From Paraburkholderia sp. BL21I4N1 (lineage in GTDB: Bacteria > Pseudomonadota > Gammaproteobacteria > Burkholderiales > Burkholderiaceae), in the NCBI RefSeq assembly GCF_002973525.1, contig NZ_PVEN01000014.1:124001-188000 (forward strand): DNA of 64,000 nucleotides, given 5' to 3'. The translations under genes were made by a program, and so were the position numbers. The number at the start of each line of letters is the position of its first letter. Position 1 is the stretch's first letter. The notes beneath the pieces were generated by a model. The model saw only the letters and a list, made by a program, of their open reading frames with translations, searched no databases and was not told the DNA's origin. Shown here in pieces: positions 8,664 through 16,952 of the stretch.

Positions 8664-9497
8664 TCAGCGCCGACCCGGCGCCGAAGCGCCCAGCATCTTC
8701 AGCCACTGCGCCGGCGCCACGCCCCACGTGCGTTTGAAATGCCGGGTCATATGGCTCTGATCGGTGAAGCCGCTGGCGGCCGCCGCATCGGCGAGCGACA
8801 TGCCATGAACCACCCGTTGCCGGACCCGATCGAGACGCCGCATGGTCAGATAGCGATGCGGGCTGGTGCCGAATAGCGCGCGAAAATCCCGCGACAAACT
8901 CCAGCGGTCGCGACCGGTCGCGGTGGCCAGTTCGTCGAGCGTGACCGCGTTCTCTAGCGAGGCCAGCAGATACTCGCGAGCGCGCGCCGCGGCGTGAAAA
9001 TCCACCGGACGTCGCGTGCTCGCGGCGCCGGCCACGGCGTCGAGCGCGATCGCCAGGTCGTAAAGGGCATCGTCCTGTTCGAGCGGGTCGAGCGCGTTAT
9101 GCATCATGCGCAGCAGGTTTGCGGTGGCGGTGAAAAGACGCAGATCGTCCGACAGTCCGCCTTTGACGAACGGCAACGGCTTGCCGCCGAGCGCCTGCTG
9201 CAGCAGCGCCGGGTCGACGTAGATCATGCGGTAGCGGAAGCCGTCGCCGGTGCCGGCCTGGCCGTCATGCGGTTCGTCGGGATGCAGCACCATCGTGCCG
9301 CCTGGCAGGCTGTTGCAGGAGCCGCCGCGATAACGAAAATTTTGCACGCCGGCCAACGTGTGGCCGATGGCATAGGTATCGTGCCGGTGCATCGCGTAGG
9401 CGTTGTGATGAAAGAACGCCTCGATCCGCTCGATGCCGTTCGCGGCATCCGACAGCGGTGAGCGATAGATCCAGTCGGTGCCGGACGGTGGACTCAC
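8664..9497 (-). CDS. AraC family transcriptional regulator
   Basis: A 277-aa protein with an N-terminal cupin-like sensing domain (HHNAYAMHRHDTYAIGHTLAG, then GGTMVLHPDEPHDG). The C-terminus has two helix-turn-helix motifs (VTLDELATATGRDRWSLSRDFRALFG, and SLADAAAASGFTDQSHMTRHFKRTWG). This is the AraC-binding-domain layout of regulators next to LysE-type exporters, although none is seen here. The start is GTG and overlaps the stop of the DUF2795 gene as GTGA, so translation is coupled. Targets are unknown; the cupin downstream is a candidate. Confidence 0.92.
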   Translation of the reverse strand: MSPPSGTDWIYRSPLSDAANGIERIEAFFHHNAYAMHRHDTYAIGHTLAGVQNFRYRGGSCNSLPGGTMVLHPDEPHDGQAGTGDGFRYRMIYVDPALLQQALGGKPLPFVKGGLSDDLRLFTATANLLRMMHNALDPLEQDDALYDLAIALDAVAGAASTRRPVDFHAAARAREYLLASLENAVTLDELATATGRDRWSLSRDFRALFGTSPHRYLTMRRLDRVRQRVVHGMSLADAAAASGFTDQSHMTRHFKRTWGVAPAQWLKMLGASAPGRR

Positions 9498-9724
9498 GCG
9501 CCCAGTCCCGGGCCGAAACTGCCGCCGATCAGCCGCGTCACGGCGGCCACGTCGGCGTAATCCTGTTCCGGCAAACCGTCGAGCATGGACAGCACTTCGT
9601 TGCTCGCACCGGCTTCGCGCGCGGCGTCGACGAGGCCATCTTTATTCGCCGGGAAATGGACTTCGCCGAGCACGTCGGCGATTTGCAGATCAATCGATTC
9701 GCCGGGAATGGCCGATGCGGTCAT
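9494..9724 (-). CDS. DUF2795 domain small protein
   Basis: A 76-aa acidic protein. It reads IDLQIADVLGEVHFPANKDGLVDAAREAGA and then EVLSMLDGLPEQDYADVAAVTRLIG, the pattern of DUF2795, in which a repeated helix carries an FP.(N/S)K..L..AR..GA motif. Function is unknown for the family. It is upstream of, and overlaps, the AraC gene by four bases, so the two probably share one transcript. The pairing is worth noting because DUF2795 proteins rarely have a clear partner. Confidence 0.8.
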   Translation of the reverse strand: MTASAIPGESIDLQIADVLGEVHFPANKDGLVDAAREAGASNEVLSMLDGLPEQDYADVAAVTRLIGGSFGPGLGA

Positions 9725-9827
9725 GCAAACGCTCCTGCGGATTCGTTGGAAGGATGAAGCCTGCGATTCGCCTTAACGACGCAACACAATACGCAACTCT
9801 AGCAACTTCGCGCGGCGCGCGCCGATG

Positions 9828-10082
9828 TCAGGTCTGAAGATGCTCGTCCTGGCCGGTAAAGCTGCGCTCGAGATGTCGGGACTTCGGCAACGCAATATGT
9901 TGCCATTGTTGCGGACGGGTGCCGTCCGTGGCGGCGACGCCCGGCGCCGCGGGGGCGACCGGTGCGGCATTGGCGCGTTCGGCGAGGCTGTTCGCGTCGG
10001 TACCGTCGCGCGCGGTATGCACCGGCGCGGCGAAACACGAAGCTGACAGTGTCACCATGGTCAACAGTGTCGAGGTTTTCAT
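9828..10082 (-). CDS. Small exported hypothetical protein
   Basis: An 84-aa protein with a signal peptide (MKTSTLLTMVTLSASCFA, probable cleavage near CFA-AP) and an Ala/Pro-rich linker (APVAPAAPGVAA). A short C-terminal part contains TRPQQWQHIALPKSRHLERSF. TAGGAGGT lies upstream of the ATG at 10082 at good spacing, which supports it as real. I recognise no family. It has no close partner; a small palindrome lies at 10201-10213 in its upstream region. Confidence 0.6.
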   Translation of the reverse strand: MKTSTLLTMVTLSASCFAAPVHTARDGTDANSLAERANAAPVAPAAPGVAATDGTRPQQWQHIALPKSRHLERSFTGQDEHLQT

Positions 10083-10438
10083 CGCCCGACCTCCTAAGCT
10101 CATGCGGCGCTGTCAGTTGAGCAAGCGCTGTGCCGTCCCCGCGTCGAAAGGAAGGCGCAAGCTGCGCGCGATGTCGTCGTATGCGAATTGCGTGCATCTA
10201 CCATCTTAGATGGCAAATCCTGCAACGCGCGCACATTTGCGACAAAACGGTATTGTAAATTTCAAATGATGGCAGCCAAAAGGCAGGTCTAGGATAAGCC
10301 GGAAATAGCGCGGCGGCGAACTGGCCGCAAAGGCCTGGCCGGCGGCTCTGTTGCGCTGCGGCGGAGCGCGCTGCGGCCAAGCGTGGCACGCTTGACCGGC
10401 CGCGTGGCGATGCGAACCCGCAGGCGCTGCGTGCTCTC
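10083..10438. other. Intergenic stretch, 356 bp, no gene seen
   Basis: No convincing reading frame. It holds the leader of the small exported protein and a 13-bp palindrome CCATCTTAGATGG at 10201-10213 inside an AT-richer patch (10200-10290), a plausible promoter or operator. The right half is GC-rich and contains only the 3' flank of the hydrolase gene. Confidence 0.5.
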
Positions 10439-11776
10439 CTAGCGCACCGCCTCGAACCGCGTCCACGGCCACGACGGCCGGTCGCGCATATACCCATTCA
10501 ACCAGTTCCACTGCGGATGCCGCTTCATGAACGCCTGCGCGTCGAACGGCCGTCCGCACGGATGCCCCCAGCGGGCGGCGAACGCCATTGCGCTCGCCAT
10601 GTCGCTGTCGGCCACTTTACCGTCGTTCGCGCCCCACGGATTGAACGGCCCCTGATCGTTGCCGCCGAAGCGCGCGTCGTCCAGTTCCAGGTGCCCGCAG
10701 ATGGTGCGCGAGCAGGGATTGTCGGGACGGTCGAGATACACGTCGTGGTGATCGGCAATCATCGCCTTGGCCAGTTCGACGTCGATCTTGCCGTGATGCA
10801 ATTCCGCGAGCTGCATGAAGCGCAACCGCCGTGCGCCGTTCTTGCGCACGTCGGTGTAATCCTCGCCTTCGCCGATGCATTCCTGATTGCGGATTTTCAG
10901 ATCGGTGGCGGTGTTGTAGCCACTGTAGAACCCATCCTTCGTGCTCTCGAAGCCGGCGTAATGCAGCCCGAGTTCGTAGCGCGCGATCTCGCCGGTCTTG
11001 GTGTCGCCGAGCAGCCAGCTGTTCGCGTAGCCGCCGTTGTTGGCGAGCGCGAACAGCTCGCACCATTCGGCGATGCTGTTCGCGTATTGCGACGCGCGCC
11101 GTGAGCGATAGAACTCGGGCGCGCCCGCCGCGTGATAGCCGACGAAGTTCGAGATGGTGGTTTCGGTCACCATTAGCCCGGCGGCGGTGATCCAGAAGTC
11201 GGTGAGGCTCGATATGCAGCCCGGCAAACCTTGCATGAGAATGCGGTTGCCGCGCTCCGGCACGATGTCGAACACCACGTTGAACGCGTCGCCGGCGGCG
11301 TAGCGGTCCCACGAGTTATGCGCCATCACGATGCGGCCGTCGCGCGTGGCGCTACCGGTCGCGATGAATGCGCTGCAATGATGGCCGCGCCGGCCACGCC
11401 ACGGTTTCAGGCCCAGCTCGGGCTTCTGCTGCGCCGCGTGGGCCGGCCACCAGCTTTGCAGCAGATCCATGTAGCCGTTCCACGCCAGCACTTCGGCGAA
11501 CGGCAGCTTCGCGCCGTCGGCGATGCCCTGGATTTCGTCGGCGAATTCGGTGTCGAGCTGGTTGGCGAACTGCGACACGGCGGCGCCGACGAAGGTGTCG
11601 AAGTCTTCGCCGGTGTCCCACTTCGCGAGGTAGCGGGCGGTGTGGATCGCGTTGCGGATTTCGGTGGCGAGTAGCTGGCCGTGCTGTTCGCCGCGATCGT
11701 ACGGTTCACCCTCGATATGCACGAAAATCCAGCCCGCCTGATCGCGGCGCACGGCATCGTGTGACGATTCGCTCAT
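10439..11776 (-). CDS. C45-like peptidase / phospholipase B-like amidohydrolase
   Basis: A 445-aa Ntn-hydrolase-type protein of the acyl-CoA:6-aminopenicillanate acyltransferase and phospholipase-B-like group. Family features are the early GxxxxRGxxHG-like segment (EPYDRGEQHGQLLATEI), the CNG/WNGY segment (AEVLAWNGYMDLLQSW), and HHCSAFIA, where Cys134 is the probable nucleophile. Later it has the MVMTETTIS-like and GYNTATD stretches. The ATG at 11776 has GGAG five bases upstream. No signal peptide is visible, so it is probably cytoplasmic. Members cleave or transfer acyl groups on amides; the substrate is not known here. It stands alone between two unrelated genes. Confidence 0.8.
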   Translation of the reverse strand: MSESSHDAVRRDQAGWIFVHIEGEPYDRGEQHGQLLATEIRNAIHTARYLAKWDTGEDFDTFVGAAVSQFANQLDTEFADEIQGIADGAKLPFAEVLAWNGYMDLLQSWWPAHAAQQKPELGLKPWRGRRGHHCSAFIATGSATRDGRIVMAHNSWDRYAAGDAFNVVFDIVPERGNRILMQGLPGCISSLTDFWITAAGLMVTETTISNFVGYHAAGAPEFYRSRRASQYANSIAEWCELFALANNGGYANSWLLGDTKTGEIARYELGLHYAGFESTKDGFYSGYNTATDLKIRNQECIGEGEDYTDVRKNGARRLRFMQLAELHHGKIDVELAKAMIADHHDVYLDRPDNPCSRTICGHLELDDARFGGNDQGPFNPWGANDGKVADSDMASAMAFAARWGHPCGRPFDAQAFMKRHPQWNWLNGYMRDRPSWPWTRFEAVR

Positions 11777-11892
11777 GTTCGCTCCGGTGCTCACTTCTTG
11801 CTGCAGCGATCTCCCTATTGTAGAAAGTCTGCTGGGCTTTGCACGGAGCGGAAGGGGCGCAAGGTGGGGCTGATCTGACGGCGAGCGAGCGC

Positions 11893-13626
11893 TCAGCGCG
11901 TCGGATTCATCCGGAAATAAGCATCGAGCAGCGACGTTTTGTAGACCACGCCCGCGAGTTTCGGATGCGCGGCGCTTTCAACCACCGGCAGCCGCTCGCC
12001 CTGAAACGCCATGAAGTGCTGCAACGCGACGCCGAGCGGCATGTCGGGCGTCAGCACGTCGAAATGCGGCTGCAGATAGTCAGCGGCGGTCTTCGCGGCG
12101 GTGTCGCGTTTCTCAAGCAGATCGGAGGTGATGTCCTTCAGCGCCACCACGCCGAGAAACGCGCCCGACTCGTTCGCCACGTACAGATACTTCACCGGAT
12201 ACTCGAGAAACACGCGCGTCATATCGTGCACCGTCGCGTTCGGCGGCACGACGGTTTCGGCGGGCCGGATCAGTTCGCGCATCTGCGTGGAGCGCAGCCG
12301 CGAACGCGCCTGTTCCTCCTGATTACGGTGCAGCGTGATCTCGTACATCGACGTCTTGCCGATTGCGCGCGAGACGAAATACGCGACCACGCACGACAGC
12401 ATCAGCGGCAGCACCACCTGATAGCTGAGCGTCATTTCGAAGATCATCAGGATCGCCATCAGCGGCGCCTGGGTCGCGCCGGCCAGGAACGCGCCCATGC
12501 CGACCATCGCGTACGCGAACGGCGCCGAGGTGCCGTGCGGCCACAGCGCATGCATGCCCTGGCCGAACAGCGAGCCGACCACCGCGCCGACGAACAGCGT
12601 CGGCGTAAACACCCCGCCGACCGCGCCGGAACCCGCGGTCGCGGCGGTCGCGACGAGCTTGAACGCCAGCACCAGCACGAGCGCGGTCCAGGTCCACGGC
12701 GAGTGCAGAATCGAGTTGACCACGCTATAGCCGTTGCCCCATACCTCGGGCGACCAGACCGACAGAATGCCGACCACCAGACCGCCGATCGCGAGGCGCA
12801 CCGGCAGCGGCAACGGCAGCTTGCGAAAGCTCGCCTTGGATACATCCAGCAGTCGCAGAAACTGCGGCGCCGCCGCGCCGCACAGCGCGCCGAGCGCGAC
12901 GAACAGCAGCACTTCGAGGCCGGCCACCGGCGGAAACACCGGCATCTCGTACGGCGGCTTGTAGCCGGCGAATTCACGCATCGTGATGTTTGCGACCACG
13001 GCCGCGACCACCACCGGCCCGAAGCTTTCCATGGCGATCGAACCGAGCACGATCTCGGTGACGAAAAACGCGCCGGCAATCGGCGCGCTATACGCGGACG
13101 TGATACCGGCCGCCGCGCCGCACGCCACCAGCAGACGCAGCCGTGGCGGATCGAAATGCACCCAGCGGCCGATCAGCGACGCGGCCAGCGCCGCCAGTTG
13201 CACCATCGGCCCTTCGCGGCCGATCGAGCCGCCGCTCGAAATCGTGAACAGCGACGACACGCTGCGCCAGAAGCTCAGTTTCACCGGCACCACGCCGTCG
13301 CCGATCGCGACCGCTTCCATGTAGTCGACGTGGCTGTTCTTGTCCGCATGACGTCGCGCGATCAGCAGGAAGAAACCGGCGATCAGACCGCCGGCGGCGG
13401 GCAGCCAGATGCGCACCGTCCACGGCAGACTGCGCGCCATTTCGACGAAGCTGCCGGACTTGCCGACTGTCGCCAGTTGCAGCAGCGCGATAGCCTCACG
13501 AAAAGCGATCGTCGCGAAGGCGCCGGCGACGCCGACCACCACCGACCAGACCAGCATCGTGTGGGCGTCGGAGAGGCGGAACAGATGTTGGGCGCGGGTG
13601 CGCAGCTTCAGCAGGAATGAAAGCAC
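11893..13626 (-). CDS. ClcB-like chloride channel/transporter with CBS domains
   Basis: A 577-aa CLC protein. The membrane core spans about residues 20-420 and carries the anion-site motif SSGGSIGREGP (gating Glu138), a GSGAVGGVFTPTLF motif, and WGNGYSVVNS as in E. coli ClcB. A CBS pair follows from about residue 440 (MRELIRPAETVVPPNATVHD; ITSDLLEKRD), absent from E. coli ClcB. The classical GSGIP motif is missing. Where ClcA has Glu203 this protein has Ile192 after Glu191 (FFVTEIVLG), which suggests channel-like or uncoupled transport. The start is GTG without a clear ribosome site, so the N-terminus is uncertain. Confidence 0.9.
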   Translation of the reverse strand: MLSFLLKLRTRAQHLFRLSDAHTMLVWSVVVGVAGAFATIAFREAIALLQLATVGKSGSFVEMARSLPWTVRIWLPAAGGLIAGFFLLIARRHADKNSHVDYMEAVAIGDGVVPVKLSFWRSVSSLFTISSGGSIGREGPMVQLAALAASLIGRWVHFDPPRLRLLVACGAAAGITSAYSAPIAGAFFVTEIVLGSIAMESFGPVVVAAVVANITMREFAGYKPPYEMPVFPPVAGLEVLLFVALGALCGAAAPQFLRLLDVSKASFRKLPLPLPVRLAIGGLVVGILSVWSPEVWGNGYSVVNSILHSPWTWTALVLVLAFKLVATAATAGSGAVGGVFTPTLFVGAVVGSLFGQGMHALWPHGTSAPFAYAMVGMGAFLAGATQAPLMAILMIFEMTLSYQVVLPLMLSCVVAYFVSRAIGKTSMYEITLHRNQEEQARSRLRSTQMRELIRPAETVVPPNATVHDMTRVFLEYPVKYLYVANESGAFLGVVALKDITSDLLEKRDTAAKTAADYLQPHFDVLTPDMPLGVALQHFMAFQGERLPVVESAAHPKLAGVVYKTSLLDAYFRMNPTR

Positions 13627-13680
13627 GTCGGCGTGACAGGGTGTGAGGGGTTGAACGGCGGCATGCCTCGCAACGGCCGT

Positions 13681-13706
13681 ACGCGCGCCGCGGACGGCGC
13701 GCGCGT
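13681..13706 (-). terminator. GC-rich hairpin downstream of the glutathione transferase gene
   Basis: GCGCGCCG and CGGCGCGC form an 8-bp stem around CGGA. It lies just 3' of the gene ending at 13739. No T-run follows, so termination is only a possibility. Confidence 0.3.
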
Positions 13707-13738
13707 GACGGCGGCGAGGCGGTGAAGGGCGACGCAGC

Positions 13739-14476
13739 TCAAGCCGCCGCCTTGTCGAGCTCGGGATAGTGCCGGAAGATGCACGCCTCGTTATGCTCGA
13801 TGCGGCGCGCCGACTGCAGATACGCGGCGATGTTCGGCCGCTCGATCACCGCGTCGTGCAACGCGGCGAGCCGTGGATAGTGTTCGCCGAAGCGTTTGAG
13901 CGCGCGCGGAAACGCGTACAGCAGGCCGTCGATCAACTGGAACATCGACAGGTCGACGTAGCTGAGCGCGTCGCCGACCATCCAGGTGGCGCCGGCCGGG
14001 TTCTGCTTCAGCACGCGCTCGAAGTACGTCATGAACTTCGGAATCCGGTTGTCGATGAAGTCATGCGCGCGCACTTTCGCGGCGTCTTTCTGGTCTTCGT
14101 AATACAGCGCGCTGGCGAGCGGATGATGCGTGTCGTGCGCTTCGGTGACCATGTCGGCGATGGTCAGTTGCAGGCCGTTGGCGACGTAGCGCAGGCTTTC
14201 CACCTGCGGCGCCAGATTCAGTCGCGGCCCGAGGTAGAACAGAATGTTGGCGGTCTGCGCGATCACCAGATCGCCGTCTTTCAGAAACGGCGGCGCGTAC
14301 GGCGGGTAGGGCACGTCGCGACTTTTCATGACGGCCATCATCGCGTTGGTACCGAGGCCGTCCGACGGCTCGCCGCGCGCTACTTCCACGTAGTCGGCGC
14401 CGGCTTCTTCCAGCGCCAGCCGCACGAATTCGCCGCGGCCTTGCAGACCGTCCCAATAGTAAAGTTCCAGGCTCAT
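13739..14476 (-). CDS. Glutathione S-transferase family protein
   Basis: A 245-aa cytoplasmic GST-fold protein. The N-terminal thioredoxin-like domain begins LELYYWDGLQGRGEFVRLALEEAGADY, with a Tyr in the place of the usual catalytic residue. It includes PYAPPFLKDGDLVIAQTANILFYLG, the PPxL..G....Q(S/T).(A/I)I glutathione-binding motif. The C-terminal helical domain holds WMVGDALSYVDLSMFQLIDGL. The ATG at 14476 is preceded by GAGG at eight bases. Substrate is unknown. It follows yeiH on the same strand, but the terminator at 14605-14626 separates them. Confidence 0.88.
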   Translation of the reverse strand: MSLELYYWDGLQGRGEFVRLALEEAGADYVEVARGEPSDGLGTNAMMAVMKSRDVPYPPYAPPFLKDGDLVIAQTANILFYLGPRLNLAPQVESLRYVANGLQLTIADMVTEAHDTHHPLASALYYEDQKDAAKVRAHDFIDNRIPKFMTYFERVLKQNPAGATWMVGDALSYVDLSMFQLIDGLLYAFPRALKRFGEHYPRLAALHDAVIERPNIAAYLQSARRIEHNEACIFRHYPELDKAAA

Positions 14477-14604
14477 CGATCGATCCTCATTCCGGTTGCC
14501 CATGTGTCTCTTGAACGGGCAGGTTGCACGACGGATTGCGTGAACTGACGACGTCAGCAACCAGTATGCCGTGCGCTCGGGCCGGATGGGGCGCCTGAAT
14601 GCGC

Positions 14605-14626
14605 AAAACCCCGCACGCGGCGGGGT
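14605..14626 (-). terminator. Rho-independent terminator of yeiH
   Basis: On the minus strand ACCCCGC pairs with GCGGGGT around a 5-base loop and is followed by TTTT. It lies 22 bp past the yeiH stop. Confidence 0.7.
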
Positions 14627-14647
14627 GGGTTCGAAGGCGGGAGCCGT

Positions 14648-15730
14648 TTAGCCGAACAGGTGCTGGACGGCCCATGTAATTCCGAGTCCGCCGGCAATCA
14701 GCCAGACGTACAGAATGAAGCCGGTGGTCAGTGCGCGGGGCCCGGCCTGGCGAATTTGCGAGATCCGCGTTTCGATGCCGAGTGCCGTCATGGCCATGGT
14801 CAGCGCGAAGGTGTCGAGCATGTTCAGCGTACTGGTCGCGGCTTCCGGCAACACATGCAGCGAGTTGATCACGACGAACGCGAGGAAGCCGAGCGCGAAC
14901 CAGGGGATCGCCAGCTTGCGCGGCCCATGCGACGCGGCGCCTTCATGCGACGCAGACGAGCGCGCCGAGCGGTTCACCCACACGCCGACCACCAGCAGCA
15001 CCGGCACCAGCAGCATCACGCGAGTCATCTTGACGATGGTGGCGATATGCTCGGCTTCCGGGCTCACGTTGCTGGCCGCGCCGACCACCTGCGCCACTTC
15101 GTGAATCGTGCCGCCGAAGAAGAGGCCCGCGCCCACCGTGTCCAGATGCAGCCAGCCCGCCTTGAACAGCACCGGGTAGAGGAACATGGAGAGCGTGCCG
15201 AACAGCACCACGCTGCCCACCGCCATCGCGCTCTTGTGCGGCTTGGATTGCAGCGTCGATTCGAAGGCGAGCACGGCGGCCGCGCCGCAGATCGCGCTGC
15301 CGGCTGCCGTCAGCAGCGCGGTGTCGCGGTCGAGCTTCATGATTTTCATGCCGGCCCACGTGCCGATCACGAGCGTGCTGACGACGATCAGCACCGATTC
15401 CGCAAGGCCCGGCAAGCCGACCTGAGCGATTTCCTGCAGGCTCACGCGCAGGCCGAAGAAGGCGACCGCGATGCGCAGCAGTTTGCGCGCCGAGAAGTTG
15501 ACGCCGGCCGACCAGCTGGCCGGCATGCCGTCGCGCAGGCCGTTGCCGTAGAGCGCGCCGGCCACGATGCCGACGATCAGCGGGCTCAGGCCCAGGCCGG
15601 CAATCGCCGGAATCGCGGCGATCCGCGTGACGGCGGCGGCGAACAGCGCGACGAACAGAATGCCGTTGAGTTGGCCGCGAGTCGATGACTCGGCGGCAGG
15701 AGTAGCGGCGGTGAGGTGAGCGGTTGACAT
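14648..15730 (-). CDS. yeiH: YeiH family (UPF0324) putative sulfate/sulfite exporter
   Basis: A 360-aa inner-membrane protein with about ten hydrophobic segments. The family signature is clear: LSPLIVGIVAGALYGN, then KLLRIAVAFFGLRVSL, GSAICGAAAVLAFE, and GLFFGGTIHEVAQVVGA. It stands divergent from a YeiE-like LysR regulator, the same arrangement as in enterobacteria, where YeiE controls yeiH and YeiE has been linked to sulfite sensing. The transported substrate has not been proven for the family; sulfate or sulfite export is inferred from annotation and context. Confidence 0.9.
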   Translation of the reverse strand: MSTAHLTAATPAAESSTRGQLNGILFVALFAAAVTRIAAIPAIAGLGLSPLIVGIVAGALYGNGLRDGMPASWSAGVNFSARKLLRIAVAFFGLRVSLQEIAQVGLPGLAESVLIVVSTLVIGTWAGMKIMKLDRDTALLTAAGSAICGAAAVLAFESTLQSKPHKSAMAVGSVVLFGTLSMFLYPVLFKAGWLHLDTVGAGLFFGGTIHEVAQVVGAASNVSPEAEHIATIVKMTRVMLLVPVLLVVGVWVNRSARSSASHEGAASHGPRKLAIPWFALGFLAFVVINSLHVLPEAATSTLNMLDTFALTMAMTALGIETRISQIRQAGPRALTTGFILYVWLIAGGLGITWAVQHLFG

Positions 15731-15775
15731 GGTTTGCAGCCCTTTTCTATGACTGACTCAGATTCGATAGGGCTT

Positions 15776-15819
15776 ATCCTAAATTAGATATATCGATATG
15801 AAAAATCGTGATTTAGGAT
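15776..15819. promoter_or_regulatory. Inverted repeats in the yeiH-yeiE divergent region
   Basis: ATCCTAAAT (15776-15784) and ATTTAGGAT (15811-15819) form perfect 9-bp arms 26 bp apart. Between them lies ATATCGATAT (15790-15799), a perfect 10-bp palindrome. This AT-rich stretch in a GC-rich genome is the probable LTTR binding region and bears both promoters. Confidence 0.65.
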
Positions 15820-15853
15820 GTAAAGTATAGGTTGTGCCGATACTTTGGTTCCC

Positions 15854-16765
15854 ATGACCCCCGATCAACTTATAACGTTCGCCGCCGTCGCCGAGCATCG
15901 CAATATCAGCCGGGCGGCGGTCGCGCTGCATTTATCGCAGCCGGCCGTGTCCGGCCAGTTGCGGCAATTGCAGGACGAATTCGGCGAGCCGCTTTATCAG
16001 CGCGACGGCCGCGGCGTGCGTCTGACACCGGCCGGCGAACAGTTGGCGAGCTATGCGACGCGGCTGCGCGATACGTGGCGGCAGGCGCATGCGTACCGCG
16101 ACGCGTTGCGCGGGCTGGAGCAGGGCACCTTGCGGATCGGCGCGAGCACCACGCCGGCGAGTTATCTGCTGCCGTATCTGATCGCCGAGTTTCATCGGCG
16201 CTTTCCTGAGGTCACGCTGCATGCCGCCGACGGCAACACCACGGAAATCGTCGGCGCGCTGGGTTCGGTCGATATCGCGATGATCGAGGGACCGGTTGGC
16301 GCGGATTTGCCGCCGGATACGGCGGTGCATGCGTGGCGCGAGGACGAGATCGTCGCGATCATGCCGAGTTCGCATCCGTTGGCGCGGTTGAGCGGGGAGA
16401 GTGGCGCAAGCGGTGAGGGGGCGCGCGTCGAACTGGCGGCGTTCGGCGACTATCCGCTGGTGTTGCGCGAGACCGGTTCCGGCGTGCGGCAGATCGTCGA
16501 GCGCGCGTTTGCGCGGGCGGGCGTGCCGATGCGCGTGGCGCTGGAGATTGCCGGTGTGGAAGGCGTAAAGGAAGCGGTGCGGGCTGGCATGGGCATCGGT
16601 TTCGTGTCGGCCATGTCGATGCGGCATGAAAACGGCGCGTTGCGTCTGTTCTCGCTGAGCCCGGAACCGCTGACGCGACGCTTGTCGATCCTTGTGCCGC
16701 ATGCGAGTGCTCCGGCGCGGGTGGTGGAGCAGTTTCTCGCGCTGTGTCTGGCGGACGGGGCTTGA
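15854..16765 (+). CDS. yeiE: LysR family regulator, YeiE-like
   Basis: A 303-aa LTTR. The winged helix reads LITFAAVAEHRNISRAAVAL and then SQPAVSGQLRQLQDEFGEPLYQR. The effector domain has GTLRIGASTTPASYLLPYLIAEF and LVLRETGSGVRQIVE, the CysB/CbbR-like pattern shared by YeiE. The ATG at 15854 is used because the TTG nine bases before it is less likely. It is divergent from yeiH, its likely target, across an AT-rich region with inverted repeats. A terminator follows at 16871-16891. Confidence 0.9.
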   Translation: MTPDQLITFAAVAEHRNISRAAVALHLSQPAVSGQLRQLQDEFGEPLYQRDGRGVRLTPAGEQLASYATRLRDTWRQAHAYRDALRGLEQGTLRIGASTTPASYLLPYLIAEFHRRFPEVTLHAADGNTTEIVGALGSVDIAMIEGPVGADLPPDTAVHAWREDEIVAIMPSSHPLARLSGESGASGEGARVELAAFGDYPLVLRETGSGVRQIVERAFARAGVPMRVALEIAGVEGVKEAVRAGMGIGFVSAMSMRHENGALRLFSLSPEPLTRRLSILVPHASAPARVVEQFLALCLADGA

Positions 16766-16870
16766 GCGATCAAGGCGCGGGCTCGCTGCGCCCATAAGCC
16801 GGCACGCCCACTCCTGGGGATTTCCACTATGGTGCATGACGCCGGCTCCGGCGCACTATTCGGGCATCGC

Positions 16871-16891
16871 AAGCGCCTCGGCGCTTTTTTT
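16871..16891 (+). terminator. Rho-independent terminator after yeiE
   Basis: AAGCGC and GCGCTT form a 6-bp stem around CTCG, followed by five more T. It isolates yeiE from the kgu operon. Confidence 0.7.
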
Positions 16892-16897
16892 GAAAAC

Positions 16898-16921
16898 GCA
16901 TTTGGAACCGGTTCCAAATGC
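16898..16921. promoter_or_regulatory. Perfect 24-bp palindrome, probable PtxS operator
   Basis: The arm GCATTTGGAACC is repeated exactly in reverse complement. The core AACCGGTT equals the centre of the PtxS box known from Pseudomonas (TGAAACCGGTTTCA). It lies 31 bp before kguE, and the operon ends with a LacI-family gene. Confidence 0.85.
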
Positions 16922-16952
16922 CGATTGGCAGACGGGTTTGAGTAAATTCGAC

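Noticed and set aside
11839..13620. 593-codon open frame antisense to the ClcB-like gene
   Set aside because: The product is almost only Arg, His, Gln and Asp and has no domain. The opposite strand encodes an unmistakable CLC protein.
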